Assembly (NCBI RefSeq): GCF_902362185.1
Contig: NC_044509.1
Span: 9,513,366 to 9,577,365, forward strand
Direction: 5' to 3'
DNA length: 64,000 nt
Source: Chanos chanos
Lineage: Eukaryota > Chordata > Actinopteri > Gonorynchiformes > Chanidae
Under the pieces are notes generated by a model, which worked only from the letters and a program-made list of their open reading frames with translations, was not told the DNA's origin and did not search any database. Within the stretch, counting starts at the first letter, position 1. Each line of letters starts with the position of its first letter. Shown here piece by piece: positions 22,850 through 35,990 of this stretch. The translations under genes were made by a program, and so were the position numbers.

Positions 22850-24095
22850 GCTTATGTGTTTATTTAGTTATTTTTGTTGAGAGCGTTAACATAACTGTGA
22901 AAGAGGGTTCGTTAGCTCCTTTACCATTGTCCAGAACTTTCTTTCTTTCTCTCTTTTTTTAATTTACACATATCACAGGTAATATTCATATGTCTATAGG
23001 CTCAGTGATTTATCGTTAGAACTTTTTGACTACCTAATTGTATAATTCAGTGTAATTATATATTGCAGAGAGGGTTCAGGTTTGAGTAGAATGCCTCTAG
23101 GAGGTGCTGGAGTGATTAACATGCAAGCATGGAGCATAAATGATGTGGAAGGTACTACTGTAGATGGTAGTACACAGTGGATATGGCACGCACACGTACG
23201 TAGTCCTTGTTCATTTGCTTCCATTTACATTAAGTTTATACATCTCCTAAATCTGCAGTTTGTAGACATTCAAAGAGCTAATGTTTCTTTGTGCTCTAAA
23301 AAAGTATACTCATTCAAAAACTGTGTTCGGACTCAAGGTAGAGTAATTGACCCAGGCTGCACGGTACAATTTACTGTTTGATGTTGTGGAGTGTATGTAC
23401 TATATAGTAACTTTGTGCAGCCATGTGGCAATAGGTTTTCAAACCCGTTAATGGTTATCTGGAGTACCCAGAGTGCCAAATAAAAGGTTAAGTTAGCAAG
23501 TTTCAAATATGTAAAGAATGAATAAATACGTTAATAAGTAGACATTTGCCAATAAAACAAAAATTTTGATACTTACGCCTATAGGTATATAGGTTAGTCA
23601 TTATTTATTCATTTAAATTTATTCTCCGCTTCTCCTTATGTGTATCACATAGAAAAGGTGGCAAGTGGGCAGAACTCCTAGTAGGCTATACAAAAGTAAA
23701 AGAATGAAAGAATAACAACCAATAGGAGCCGGCGCTGAGAAGCATGTGATCAAACCCGGAAGAGTCCAGTGAACATATGGAAGTTATGTCTATGAGGCGG
23801 TAAGGACGTAACCGAGAACACGACCGTGCCGCGGAATGACAACACGCGTACATTTTTATTTTTAAACTTAATATATCATTTAATAAGAGCGGACCTGGAG
23901 AGAAAGCGCAGCAGTAAGCTTGTAGAGGCTGTAGTGAAGGTTTCTTGGTTTCACGCACTTCACGGCGCCATGCAGTCGCTATTCTGACTTAGCTATTTTA
24001 ATTACCTTCTGGAACTGGGGCTGTCCTCTCGTGTCCTCTCGTGTCCCCACAATCGCATTGGTTTCTCTGTGCAGCAGTCTCTACTGTACTGGGCG
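22850..24095. other. STT3A-FOXRED1 spacer and FOXRED1 upstream region
   Basis: AT-rich sequence with no gene. Near 23757 is an ETS-like CCGGAAG, and 23770-24090 is richer in CpG, so the FOXRED1 promoter is probably there. The transcription start cannot be fixed by eye. Confidence 0.45.
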
Positions 24096-27000
24096 ATGGC
24101 TGCTCGGCAGAAGTTACTATCCACAGTCTCTGCATGCAGAGCACTTAATATACCATCACGAAGAGTGTGTCACGGCTGCATCAACACACACGCTTTGAGG
24201 AGTTTCACCACCAGTAAATCTGCACGGCATGATTTCTTCAAAGGTAACTAAATACTAATACTTCATCCTGTGCGCAAATTAGATCAAGCCTCATTTTTAG
24301 ACTTAATCTAAATAACTTCCACGTTTAAACAAATGGGATATGATTATAGTTGATCTGTCTTAATTTGAGGGTCCAGATTATTTTTGGATCTTTCCATTTA
24401 TTTAGTCCCACAGATTATTTAGTCTTCCAGATTATCTTGTCTCACTTAAAAGAGATTAAAATATTAAGATTGAATTTTCTCATAAATAAATGAAGAAGAG
24501 AGTAAATCAGTATGCCTGAAAGTATTCTATTCTACATATAATAAAATTCTATTTTGAGATTTATTTAGTTATTGATTAGTTCGTTTGTGTATTTTAACTT
24601 ATTTTATTGATCTACTGACTAACTGACATTTTGAATCGACCATAATATTTAGACTTTAACAAAGTCTAAAGAGTCTACGAGTCTTTGGGAACTTAATCAT
24701 TTTTTCACAAAGACGGTCTCTGTCAACTCTGGAAACTTCTGTAACAGCTGAGAGGGTTGACCATTTAGCTTTTTCCTCAGTGTTTCCTTTTACCCCTTTT
24801 CTTTAAACAGATCTGGAGTCTCAGATTAAAGTGTTCAGAGAAAAAGCAGCAGCTGCCATGCCGGGGAGTGACTGGAACCCCATAGACCTGACGCCTGGCC
24901 TGCCTCCAGAGAGAGCTGACATTGTGATCGTTGGAGGGGGCGTCGTCGGCTGGTCCATTGCTTATTGGTTGAAGAGGAAGGAGAGAATGCGGGATGCTGT
25001 TAGAGTACTAGTGGTAGAGAAGGACCCCACTGTAAGTTTTCCTTGTTCTTCCCTGGTTGCATCGTTTTTGATGAACAGAGAGAGGATATCTGCAACCCAC
25101 GGCCTGATGAGTGGAGCTCAGCAACAGTTTTTACAGCTTTGTGAGAAATACATAGAGGGGGAATGTTGTGATCCATTAAGAAGATGGCTGACACAGCTAT
25201 AGTGTGCACTACTTTCTCAAGCAGTTTTTATGACCTGTATAAACACCGTTTTAGTCTTATAGAATGTTACAGAGAATCAACCACTTTGATGTCTGTGGGT
25301 GATGTATGGTTTCTGTAGCATTAAATCCATCATTAATTATTCACCTCAATGCATAAGTACAGTGTATTCTGAACTGCGTCCATCTCCCTGTAACTTTTTA
25401 GCCAGTGCTATGGGTTAAAGATTATTGGTTCTACTTGGATTATTCCATTCCAGACAGTCACGTCACAGATTGTTCTCAAATGATTTGTATAGTTAGCCTT
25501 AGATAAGATAAGCATTCCTGTAACAGAAACTAATTAAGAATATAATCTTGTGAAATGCAAAGCCGATTACTTGCATCCAAAATGGACACTTTAGTTACAT
25601 AGGCGTCGCAACATATCTAGTAAAAGTTATTTCCACAAATAGAGTTTGTTCCAAACTCATTACTGACAATGACTAAGATGTGAGGAATTCCAATAAATAG
25701 TCAAAATCTGTCCATGCACAAGGACATCTACAAGTCATACAAAGTAGCTGAGCTTCACCAAATGAACAGACCCAGCAACTGAAATTGAGATCTGCTGCTT
25801 TAGGCTTCAGAAGAAATTACAGCTTAAATGTGGTTATAGTACATGGCTGAATGTACTTCACATGTACTTTTATCTGTGAGCTTTCACTTTAATTAAAGAA
25901 TGTGCAGAAAGTCATTTACGTTAATGTAAATCTCTTTTTTTGTTGTTGTTGTTTTTCATAGTACTCTCAGGCTTCCACTGTGCTATCTGCTGGAGGTATT
26001 CGCCAACAGTTCTCCCTGCAGGAAAACATTCTGCTGTCAATGGCCTCTGCTGACTTCATGAGGAACATTAATGTAATAACAAAAGATTACTTTTTTTTTA
26101 GTATGTCAGGACCGCGAGTGCTATACTTTATTAGGTGATGTTTGGAAAAGATATTGCATTAGAGCTGTAAAACTGTTCATGAATCTAATTGAGGTTACTG
26201 ACGTCAGTTTCTGCAAACAGACTTGTATGTATGTATGCTTGTGTGGTTATATAGTTATATGACCACATAAGCGTGTTTATATACTTATGTTTTGTAGGTT
26301 ATATGGTGGTGAATGTAGGCTTATGTAGGACTCTTCCAAGTCAGTGTTATAGCTGCTGTCTCCTATCAATGAAAGATACATTTGCATTCTCTGTGTTCAG
26401 TACATTTGTGTACTATGTCTGATAAAAGTACAATGTCAAGTCCTTGAAGATATAGACTTCACGTGAATGATTAAGCTGCTTTTGCACAACAATATGTTAA
26501 CATTTTCATCTTTTCAAAATGGAAACAAACAAACACAAAAACAGAAAACAGTTGTACTGAGTTGAATTTCCTTCGTTTTGGTTTTTTTTTTGTTGTTGTT
26601 TTTTTTTTCAATATCAGGAACATCTTGGGGTGGTTAATGAAGATCCAGTGGACCTGCAGTTCAACCACTCTGGCTACCTTTTCCTCGCAAGTGAGGATGT
26701 CGCCCACATTATGGAGGAAAACTATGAGACCCAGAGGCAGGCATTGCAGCTTTTGTTGCTAACATTGATAACTCATTTTTTTCTGTCTCTTTTAACATTT
26801 TTTTGATGTCTGACAACAGTCATGAATATGAAGAAGATTGATTTAAACAATTTAACGCTATGCCCTTTGATGTTTCAGGTCTGTAGGAGCAAAAGTCACC
26901 CTTTTCTCTCCGTCACAGCTCAAAGAGAGATTCCCGTGGATCAGTACCGATGGTGTGGCATTGGCATCCTATGGTTAGTTTTAAGTCTGGAAATGAAGGA

Positions 27001-29010
27001 TAAGAAAACAGCTAAACGTATAAATGCTAAGAAATCTGTTCTGTTTGAAAACTGATGGTGCTAAAGTGTAACTTAAACAGTGTCAATAAATCACATTATA
27101 GTCAAATGAACAATTTCACGCATCACTTACATGAGGTTAATGAAATCTCCCAGAATTCTTTTTGGTCTGTCTTTGCTTAATATATCATATAAATCATGTC
27201 ACCTGTGGAGTGGAGAAAATAATATGTTTTATTTGATCATATTTAGGGCTTGAGAATGAGGGCTGGTTTGACCCTTGGACTCTGTTGAACGCATTCAGAC
27301 GGAAGGCCATGTCTATGGGAGTCTATCAGTGCATTGGAGAAGTCACAGGTAAACTATGGTGACTTGCTGAAGATTGTTCTGCTGCTAACATTTGCATTCT
27401 GCATCATTTAATTTACTTATCATCTGTTATGAGTAATTTCATATGGACTATTACTAACTTACTTTTGCCTCGATCAAGGTTTCTCCAATCCAGTCTTAGA
27501 GGTCAAAGGTCCTGCTGATTTTTGCCCTCACGTCAAAATTAAAGGTTGATTTTTACCTGGAAAACAGGACTGTGCGCTTGTCAGCCAATCAGATACCCAA
27601 GTATATGTCAGATATGAACATCAGAGGGGCTGTGACCTCCAGGACTGGATATGATGAAGCCTAATGTAAGTCTTTGAAATGTTAACTGAACTCTTCTGTG
27701 TTAGGTTTCAAGTACTCAATGCATTCTGCAAGAACCATGGATGGTGATAAAGTACCTATTAAAAGGATTAACCGTGTTAATGTGAGTATGATTTCTGGAT
27801 TTATCAGTTTTGGTAATAGAACAAAATAGATTTACAGTCCATATTTGCAAATCAGATTCAAATGGATATGTATCTTTTCATTACCTACATATTTAATCTT
27901 TTATTTTGGTTTTTGTTATAGTCATAACAGCTGAATATTCACACAGAGGAACATTTTTAAAAAGGCATGGTATTGCGGTTAAATAGGTACGGATGCCCAA
28001 CAGCTTGGAGTACCAGCCTGTGGAGTGTGCTTTAGTGGTCAACGCAGCAGGTGCCAACTCTGGAAAAGTGGCTGGCATGATAGGCGTTGGAACCGGCCAT
28101 AACCAAAGTTTTGCAGATATTCCAGTGCCCGTGGAACCCAGAAAGAGGTATGAAATTACATTGAACACAACATCCATACAGATATTTACTGAATGGATGC
28201 TGTGTACTCAATCTGATATGTATAAAACACATGAACACAGCGTGTCACGAATGCGTGTGCCTGTAGACGTTTATGCTTAGAGCATTTGTTTGTTTTTGTT
28301 TTTTTCCCCTACAGATACATCTATGTGCTGCATTGCCCAGATGGACCTGGATTGGACACGCCTTTTCTCATTGATTATTCAGGAGTTTACTTTAGGCGAG
28401 AGGGACTTGGTGGAAACTACATTGCTGGGATGTCCCCTGAGGAGGTAAAGCTATATTTTTTGGCATTGTAGCTCTTCTGCTTTGACAAAAAAACAAAAAC
28501 CCTGAAAGACTGACCGGGTCTCGCTCTGCGTTTTGTTGACAGGCCGAAGAGCCGGACACCAGCAACCTGGAGGTGGATCACGATTTTTTTCAGGAGAAGG
28601 TCTGGCCACTTTTAGCCCATCGTGTTCCTGCCTTTGAGAGTCTTAAAGTGAGTGTAGCAGTTTCCCATTAATGCATTCTGGTTCCTAAGTGGCACTAAAC
28701 GCGCACGTTTCTGTTCCCTCGAAAATAAAACCGCTCCTCTGTTTTTTTTTTACAGGTTTCAAGCGCATGGGCTGGTTACTATGACTACAACACTTTTGAT
28801 CAGAATGGCATATTAGGACTACACCCCTTGGTCAGTAACATGTACTTTGCCACGGGTTTCAGCGGGCACGGGCTACAGCAGTCTCCCGCGGTTGGACGTG
28901 CCATTGCCGAACTCATTCTGGACGGGGGCTATCAGACTATTGACCTCAGCGCCCTAGACTTTAGGCGCATTTACTGCCAGGAGCCCATGCTGGAGAGGAA
29001 TATTGTGTGA
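24096..29010 (+). CDS. foxred1: FOXRED1, FAD-dependent oxidoreductase, complex I assembly factor
   Basis: FOXRED1 is a mitochondrial D-amino-acid-oxidase-family flavoprotein needed for assembly of respiratory complex I. Coding exons: 24096-24243, 24811-25031, 25962-26072, 26618-26736, 26879-26973, 27247-27348, 27705-27781, 27987-28147, 28315-28444, 28543-28647, 28756-29010, giving 507 residues (human 486). The N-terminus is rich in Arg, Ser and Ala without acidic residues, like a mitochondrial presequence. The Rossmann dinucleotide motif [16 protein letters not shown] is at about 88-103. Later landmarks are [63 protein letters not shown] and the C-terminal [14 protein letters not shown], the FAD-binding end. 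The intron after 26736 begins GC instead of GT. All phases fit. ATG at 24096 is chosen because it starts the presequence and no upstream in-frame ATG is seen. Confidence 0.96.
27478..27662. mobile_element. Degenerate hAT-type MITE in FOXRED1 intron 6
   Basis: CCAATCCAGTC...GAGGTCAAAGGTCCTGC at the left and GTGACCTCCAGGACTGGAT at the right are inverted. The middle (AACAGG, TGTGCGC, CAGCCAATCAGA) matches the element at 47000-47190. It is an older, diverged copy of the same family. Confidence 0.6.
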
Positions 29011-29400
29011 GGTTGAAAGAAACCCTCAAGGATGGAGTTCTTAAGGACAATAGCAGAGTACGTCATGAGAACTGAGGCTAATCACAGAGAAAACACACCA
29101 AAAAGATTTGAATACACTGTGATGAGAACATAAGAGTTATTCATTGGAAGCATAAGAGGGTGGTTGTATAACCCTCAGAGAGGAATCAGCGGGCTTTTGA
29201 AGTCACGGCCGTTTTGCATGACAAGTTAAGCTGAAGTATTTTTTTTTTAACTGATAACAATGCTGGTGTTAAAGTGTAATCACAGCTTGCAGAGGAGAGC
29301 AAATGTTTTACTTTTCTTAAAGCGTCAGTTTCTATCTCATGCAAATTATTTGCAGTACATTCTTTTCTTTCTTTAGACGTTTAGAGAGAATTTCTCTTAA
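29011..29400 (+). other. foxred1: FOXRED1 3' untranslated region and flank
   Basis: Non-coding sequence after the FOXRED1 stop. I see no strong AATAAA before the interspersed repeat that begins near 29401; two AATAAA copies (about 29595 and 29629) lie inside that repeat and might be used. Confidence 0.4.
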
Positions 29401-30400
29401 GTCAAGTCAAGTGTACTTTACTGCCATCCAGTACACAGTGGTATGAAATATCATTTCTCCTGTACCAATGTGCACCATGCAGCAGCAGAGAGAGAGCATA
29501 CAATAACTACAACTACAACTTTTAGTACAAGTAAGACAGCGACAGTGTAAAGACTGGGCACCACATAGTGTGTGTTACAGATGCAGCAGAACACAATAAA
29601 GACAATACAATAACTGCAATACAATAAATGTACAGGACAGAGCAATGCAAGTGCGACAGCTGTTTAGATAAAATACACAAGGTAAAAGTAGATGGGCAGT
29701 GAATGGTGGGTAATATACAGGGCAGTATGGACGATGAGTGTAAAATTACATGACAAGAGTGAGGGTCTGCGGAGCTGTGTAGCGCTGCATATACTCGCAC
29801 ATATATCAGGATGAGGGCAGCACAACATCGTAGCATAAGCATAACATCAAAATGTAACATGAGTTTAATATGGTCGTGGAGTGCACATGGTGTAATTACG
29901 TGTATATACCATCAGTATCAACGGCTCCTGAGTTGTGAGTGGTGTGAGTCTGGAGAAAAAGAAAAGGAAAGAAAATATTGTTCAAAGTGGCTAGTGCACG
30001 TGTGGCGAGGGAGTTGGAGCCTAATTGTTGAGTCAGAAGAGGAGGCGGAGGTCAGCAGGGGTATTGAGGAGTCCGACAGCCCGAGGGAAGGAGCTGGTAC
30101 ATAGTCTGGCAGAACTTGGTCTGGATGTCGCTGTACCTTCTGCCAGGCTGGAGAGGGGCAAAGAGTCCATGAGAAGAGTGGCAAGGGTCCTCCACTAATG
30201 CTGGAGGCTTCTGCAAATGCAGCAACTGTACTAAATGCTCTGGATAGAGGAGAGAGACCCCGGTGATGTTTTCAGCTCTCCTCGCTATCTGCTACAGGAA
30301 TGTTGTGCAATTCCCAAACAAGATAATGATGCGGCTTGTCAGGATGCTGTCCACGGTGCCCTTGTAGAATGTTGTGCAGATGGAAGCAGGCAGGTATAAA
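29401..30400. repeat. Teleost interspersed repeat of uncertain class
   Basis: The stretch opens with GTCAAGTCAAGTGTACTTTA and contains CAATAACTACAACTACAAC. It later holds GACAGCCCGAGGGAAGGAGCTG and CTTCTGCCAGGCTGGAGAG. This combination is one I recognise as a recurring dispersed repeat in fish genomes. There is no long reading frame on either strand, and I saw no clear terminal repeats. The class (SINE-like, LINE tail or DNA element) is unknown. Confidence 0.5.
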
Positions 30401-32560
30401 CGTCCTCAAGGTAGACATTATCTAATCTCACAGATTTGTAACTGTTAAATATGCAGGCTAGTTGGGTACTCTCAATAACAGGTTTAACAGGAATTTGTGG
30501 TGATACACAGTGTGCATTCACAGTGACAGAATATAAGCCGAACTGTGTATGTGCTCATGTTTTGCAGTACTCAAATTTTCATTATTTTTTCCATCTTTGC
30601 GTAATGAAAGTTGTATTTTACGACGTGCCTAGGAGCTGATTTGTGCTGCAGTAATTCACATAATTAATTATTGATGACTAATTCTATTAAATAACACACT
30701 AGATAAGCATCAGTCCCTCAGTGTAATTTAAAATTTATGTGTGTGCAAGGGGTTTCAAATGGAATATTAATGTCACAAATTGTACAGTGGACTCATTGCT
30801 CAAGAACGGGGAATGAGGCGATAAGGAATGAATAAGGTTTATGAGAAGTAAATATGTGTCCCGCTGGTATCAGCCAAAAAATAAAGGAGACCCCCGGCAT
30901 AAAATCTCTTGATAGTTTTTGGGGGATCAATATCCTATCAGAGCAGCTTCAGTACACCTTGGCGTGGGCTCTGCAAGTGTCTGGAAGTCTGTTAAAGGTA
31001 TTTGATACTATTTAGTTTTTGTTTTGTTTATTTCCCCTTCAAGATAGAGCTGACCTAAACAATGTCCGGGAAAATGCACCCCTATATTTTAACCTAGCTC
31101 CCGGAGCTGCAACAGTGGGATACAAGCACTCAGGCCTGTAGAGCTGCAGTGGCCTGTACTGTGTGTGCTCTTGTGTGTCTGCTGAGAAAAGTGAAGGACG
31201 TCTCATCTGTAACATTGGCTCAGATTTCGGTTCCAGCATTAGCTAGCATTTCTCATTTCACACCAGTGGGTTGATCCACTGGTCTGTGAAGTTCCTGCCA
31301 AGTGCGTCCTAACAGTCACCTTATATATAAAATTACTGTGTTATCTAAGTCTCTCAACATGATGTGATGATAATTACTGTGATAATTATAATACTAAAAT
31401 GTGAGTTAACCCAGGATCCGTATCTGTATGGAAGCACCTGATTTCAAATATACTTTTTATACCTAGTTTACTCAACTGTTTCCTTTATTTTAGCAGTTAC
31501 TTGTATTTCATGTTAACTGACCTCTGTAATTGTGGGGGAAAAAAGGTTTTTAATAAACACACTGAACTAAAGAATGAAGTCAAATGTTAGAATGCTGTAT
31601 CTCAACAAAATCAATTACAAAATTACTATTTCATATTTAGATACTGAGCTCTTCAACTACTGAAAGGGTTATTTTCAGATTAGTTAAAGAAACAGAAAGC
31701 TCTCCATTTCACTTTCATTAATTAAAATGAATCCCATTTTATGGTCCAAACAGTCAGAATGCATTTTATTATTTCTTCATTTTCAATTCTACACCATCCA
31801 AGAACGTTTTTTTCCTGACTGATTACACCAATCATGAATACAATGCTTGGTTGACACTCGGAGGTATGTTTTCTTAAATCCTTTTTTTTTTAATTACAAT
31901 AATTTTTTTTTTTACTGGATCTCTAGCCAATTATTTTAACAAGAAACAACTATTACCTATTCTTTAGTATCTGGACAAGAATATTGTATATTACAGTAAA
32001 ATATGAAATGTCACTCCCAGGCTGACAACTGCACATTTATGCAATTATGCAATGAATATGTCAAGCAAATTTGGATTACTTTAAGTACAGCGGAAAGGTT
32101 TGACACTTAGACAGAAAAGCCATAACTCCATCAGGGAGATTATGCCTTACCGCAATAAGTCTGTAAGCTTCCTGAGTTATGAAAGCATGACATTTAAGTA
32201 TCAGAATCGTGTAAACTCACGTATGTTTGTAATATGTTCTCGGCAGTAAATGTTCAGCAACAAGAGAGCACAGTTGCTACAGTTGTAGCACAGTGCCATA
32301 GTAAAACAACATAATAAAACTTTTATTACCTTTGAAAAAACTGAAGAGCAGGCTCTATAGAGTTGAAATATATACAACGATAAAGGTACAAAATAACATA
32401 AGATTACAGTTACAGGTCAACATACATGCTTTCGATAGGGATAAGTATAGAATAAAATAAAGTATAAAAACCGTAGATGTAGAAACCATAATAAAAAAGA
32501 ATAGTACACAGTAGAAAGATTTCCTGAGAATATAGTTGTGAGGTATAGCTCTTGAAACAT
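30401..32560. other. Intergenic, FOXRED1 to photolyase (convergent genes)
   Basis: AT-rich sequence with no supported gene. The photolyase 3' UTR probably occupies 32320-32560: on the minus strand an AATAAA-type signal is present near 32322. The two flanking genes converge here. Confidence 0.5.
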
Positions 32561-35500
32561 CTATTTCTTTGTCTTCTTTGTCAGCATATCCAGGACTGAT
32601 CCTGCTTTGCGTTTCTTACCTAGAAAATGAAGAAAGAACAATAAAATTCAAATTTCACTGACTTCAAATAGTAAGATTTTTGTTATCAAAGGCAATGCCT
32701 ATTCATTTCACAGGATGAAGCATTTGAAAGAAAAATGACCTTTTTCTTTCTCAGGAGACACAGCAGGATCAGGAGAACGCTTTGCGTAGGCCTCTTTCAT
32801 CCTCTGAATGTTCTTCTTACTGATAGTTTCATGTTGGACTATAGGGCGGGGGTAGTCTTTTCCCACAATGCATCCTGCTCGTTCCTGAATGCTGCGTGGA
32901 GCTTTCCACGGTTCATAAATGTATTCTGCAGGGAATTTCCTCAGGAGCGGTAGGTATTTCCTGAAACACAGTTTCGAGATGTAGCCAATGAGAAGACAGT
33001 GAATAGAATAGGTGTGATTGTTCAATGTTATTCTTTGATAAAACTGATGTTATAGAACAAATCATACTTAATGTAGTCCCCATTTTTGTCTGTCTTCTTT
33101 CCAAAAGCAACAGGAGAGTAGACTCTGAAGTACTGCTGGAAGAATGCACTTGCAGAAAGCCATTGCCAATTGGCTGCATTCAAAGCCCAATCGGCATCCA
33201 ACAGCAGCTCCTCAAACACCTATTGAGAACAAACACAGCACTGAATGGTTTACCAATGTGTATTTCTATGCTTTACAGAGCACTGATGACATGTAGCCTG
33301 TTATCGGTAGTCGCAAATGGTATACTGGTTAAAATGTGCAAGTGGAGAAGTAAATTTAGCAGCCAGTGGGGGGCTGTTCTGCTAGTTTTCCAGATTACAT
33401 ATATATTACATATATAATTGCATAACACTGTTAAAGGTAGATTAACGCGAGTAACTGTAGAACATATCAGGAGTTGGAACAGACAATGGATATGTGTCAT
33501 TTGAAACACATACTTTTTTCCCCTCCTCCCAGCTGACCCATAGATCTCCGCGGGTCAGGAAGCAGGCCACAGCATGCCTGGCCAGGTGATGGATCCAGCC
33601 CTCCTGTCGGAGCTGGGTCATTATAGCATCAATAAATGGGAATCCCGTGCGAGCCTGGGTACAGAAAGACGTCTCTTGCTTGAGTTTTGGGGTTTTTTTG
33701 TGATCTTGTATAACTCTGCTTTGAATCATAAACCAATGAGTAGGACACTAAAAGAAAAAAAAAATCAGCTGACAGTGTATTGGAAAGGCCAGTTGATTCA
33801 AACCTACCTCCCTCCATGCGGCTAAATATTCTGGATTGTTATCCCAGTTCACCTGCACACAGACACCGTTGCCTTCCATTTTGTCAAAATTGGGGATTCC
33901 CAAGCCTGCAGTGTAAAAGAACTCTCTCCAGAGTAGTTGTCCATGCAAAGACACCGGGGGTTGAGAGTGCTTCTTCTACAAAAGAAACAGAGCCCAGCTT
34001 GTCATGTTTGACTGTGCCTTTTTCTTAGACCTCACTGGAAGATATGCTTCAAATGAATAAAGTATGACAAACACCAGGTACTCACTCCTTGATATACATC
34101 ACTCAGCCCCCACCAGAATGTACGTGCCGACAGGCAGCCAAAACTCAGGTACGGGCTGAGAACAGTGGTGGTGGGAGTCAAAGAATTGGGAGATGTTTGT
34201 GGTTTCTCAAAACTGCACACCCAGCCCTGTAACATGTTAATATTCAGACAAACAGCATTGCTACTTTTGTCCACAAAAATGTTTAAGCATGACAATTATG
34301 GTTCTAAATGAATCTCCAGCATTGTTTCTTAGTAAACATGTTTGACTCAAGATTCAGAGAAATTCAGCCAGTTTTGCACCATTGCATGCTTTTTACATTC
34401 ATTGATAAAATATGATCTGTGCATACAAACAAAATTAATTCATTTGGTGATTTCTAAAACACAAAAGTAACACTTTTTCAACAGTCTGGTCTAGGAGGGT
34501 TAAGGCTATCACATGAGCTTTGATACTGATAAATTCAGCAACTGAATCTTTTCATACAATTAGCTGCATTATGCTATGAGTGAAGAATACTGACAAAAAC
34601 AGTTAACATGGCTGTATATGTATTTTAAGCACTCTGCACTGAGCACATCTAGCTACCGTTCTCTCAAGGTGTTTGTCCAATCTGCGTAAAGCTTCTTGCT
34701 CTCCTCCAGGGAAATTTTCAGGGCCAGCGAAATCAGCGTCCTGGCAAAGCTCGTCCAGTGTTGGTATCCCGTATTTCTTATCGTCTTTTTCAGAATACGG
34801 CGTGTTCACACCTAAAACAGAATCAACACAGTTAATGTTGTTTGGACTTCAGGGCAGTAACACTAACTGTATGCAGGTATTTGCATTTGGTTACTATCAG
34901 AGGTTTTGGGTGTGTTACCTTGCATGTCCTGTTGTGTTGGTGGGGGCACTGGTTTTCTGGGTGGACCAATTGCACTGACAATGGTCTGGAAACGTTTGTA
35001 AGTCAAAGGAGCTTTCCCCTTGTTTTCATCTATAATCCTGATGAAACAGACCAAAGGAAGTAAGATTCAAATATATTTTTTCAATATTTATAAAAGATTA
35101 GCGAGTGTATTATCTTACTAAATGGATAGTCACCTCTCAAGGTTGTACAAAGTATGGGAGACCTCTTTAATGATCTCCACACCATGGTCTTTGGCTAACT
35201 TCTGCACTTCCTCATCCCTGCACTGACTGTAGGGCTCTGTATCAATTTCAAAAGTCAGCCGTGTGATTTTCCATTTTTCAAACAGTTTGAGGAAGACTTC
35301 CGTGGGCTTCCCACTGACAACAAAGAGCCTGGAGACACAGTGTAAAGAGAGCCGTTCGTTCACTTTGAATGTGACATTTGGAAGGAAAAAGGAAATTTAA
35401 CAACTTTAGGTCTACCTGGAATTGAGTTTTTTAAGACTGCGATCCAAATCCTTCAGAGCTCCGAGGAGGAATCTCCAGCGGTTGACACCAATATTTGTAT

Positions 35501-35642
35501 TGTTGCTGTACCAAGGGTCCAGAATATACACGGGGTACAATTGTTTGCAATCCCTCAGCGCAGCTATCAGTGCGGGATTGTCGTGCAAGCGAAGTCCTTT
35601 ACGGAACCAGTGGATGCTACTGTGCGTCATGTCTATAGCTAT
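32561..35642 (-). CDS. cry5: (6-4) photolyase (zebrafish cry5 type)
   Basis: This is a light-driven DNA repair flavoenzyme for (6-4) pyrimidine photoproducts. Coding exons, minus order: 35416-35630 (exon from 35642), 35134-35328, 34919-35037, 34657-34811, 34086-34226, 33808-33975, 33514-33654, 33068-33219, 32740-32960, 32561-32619. All phases fit, giving 521 residues. The N-terminal photolyase domain starts [19 protein letters not shown]. The FAD domain has [29 protein letters not shown] and [14 protein letters not shown], with His354 and His358 at the same numbers as the two catalytic histidines of Xenopus (6-4) photolyase. [20 protein letters not shown] follows. The C-terminus is short and basic ([15 protein letters not shown]), a likely nuclear signal, with no long cryptochrome tail. 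These features favour a repair enzyme over a circadian cryptochrome. The donor at 32739 (GTCATT) is weak. Confidence 0.96.
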
Positions 35643-35918
35643 CTGAAATGCAAATAAGATAAATCATCTGCTTTGTAAATAAGCATGATCTAGTTTGGTA
35701 AATCAGCCTACAGAATTCTAGATTCTCTCAATCAGCTAGCAACTGAAAATTAGGGATAAGCATTTAATTCACATTTCTTGGACATGTCCTAAACCTGAAC
35801 AGTTATTTCTTTACTAAGCAGTAGATAAGGGCTACAACTCACTAGAGAAACAGAGAACAGTATATTTTAGTTAATTTTCGTTTGATCTGTCAAAAAATAG
35901 ACGTTTAGATTTACTTAC

Positions 35919-35990
35919 GCCGTGAACCGTTTCCAAGAGTAGAGTTACACAAGCATCACACTAAACACTGGTAGGAAAGTGTTTTGTAAC
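35919..35990 (-). other. cry5: Probable untranslated first exon of the photolyase gene
   Basis: On the minus strand, a donor (GGC/GTAAGT) ends at 35919, and the first coding exon begins at an acceptor (TTTCAG before 35642), so an upstream non-coding exon is required. The upper limit is a guess. Confidence 0.45.

Noticed and set aside
24069-24095. In-frame extension upstream of the FOXRED1 ATG
   Set aside because: It would need a GTG start; ATG at 24096 gives a normal mitochondrial presequence.
29451-29860. Minus-strand hydrophobic frames in the 29.4-30.4 kb repeat
   Set aside because: They lie in a dispersed repeat and show no family motif.
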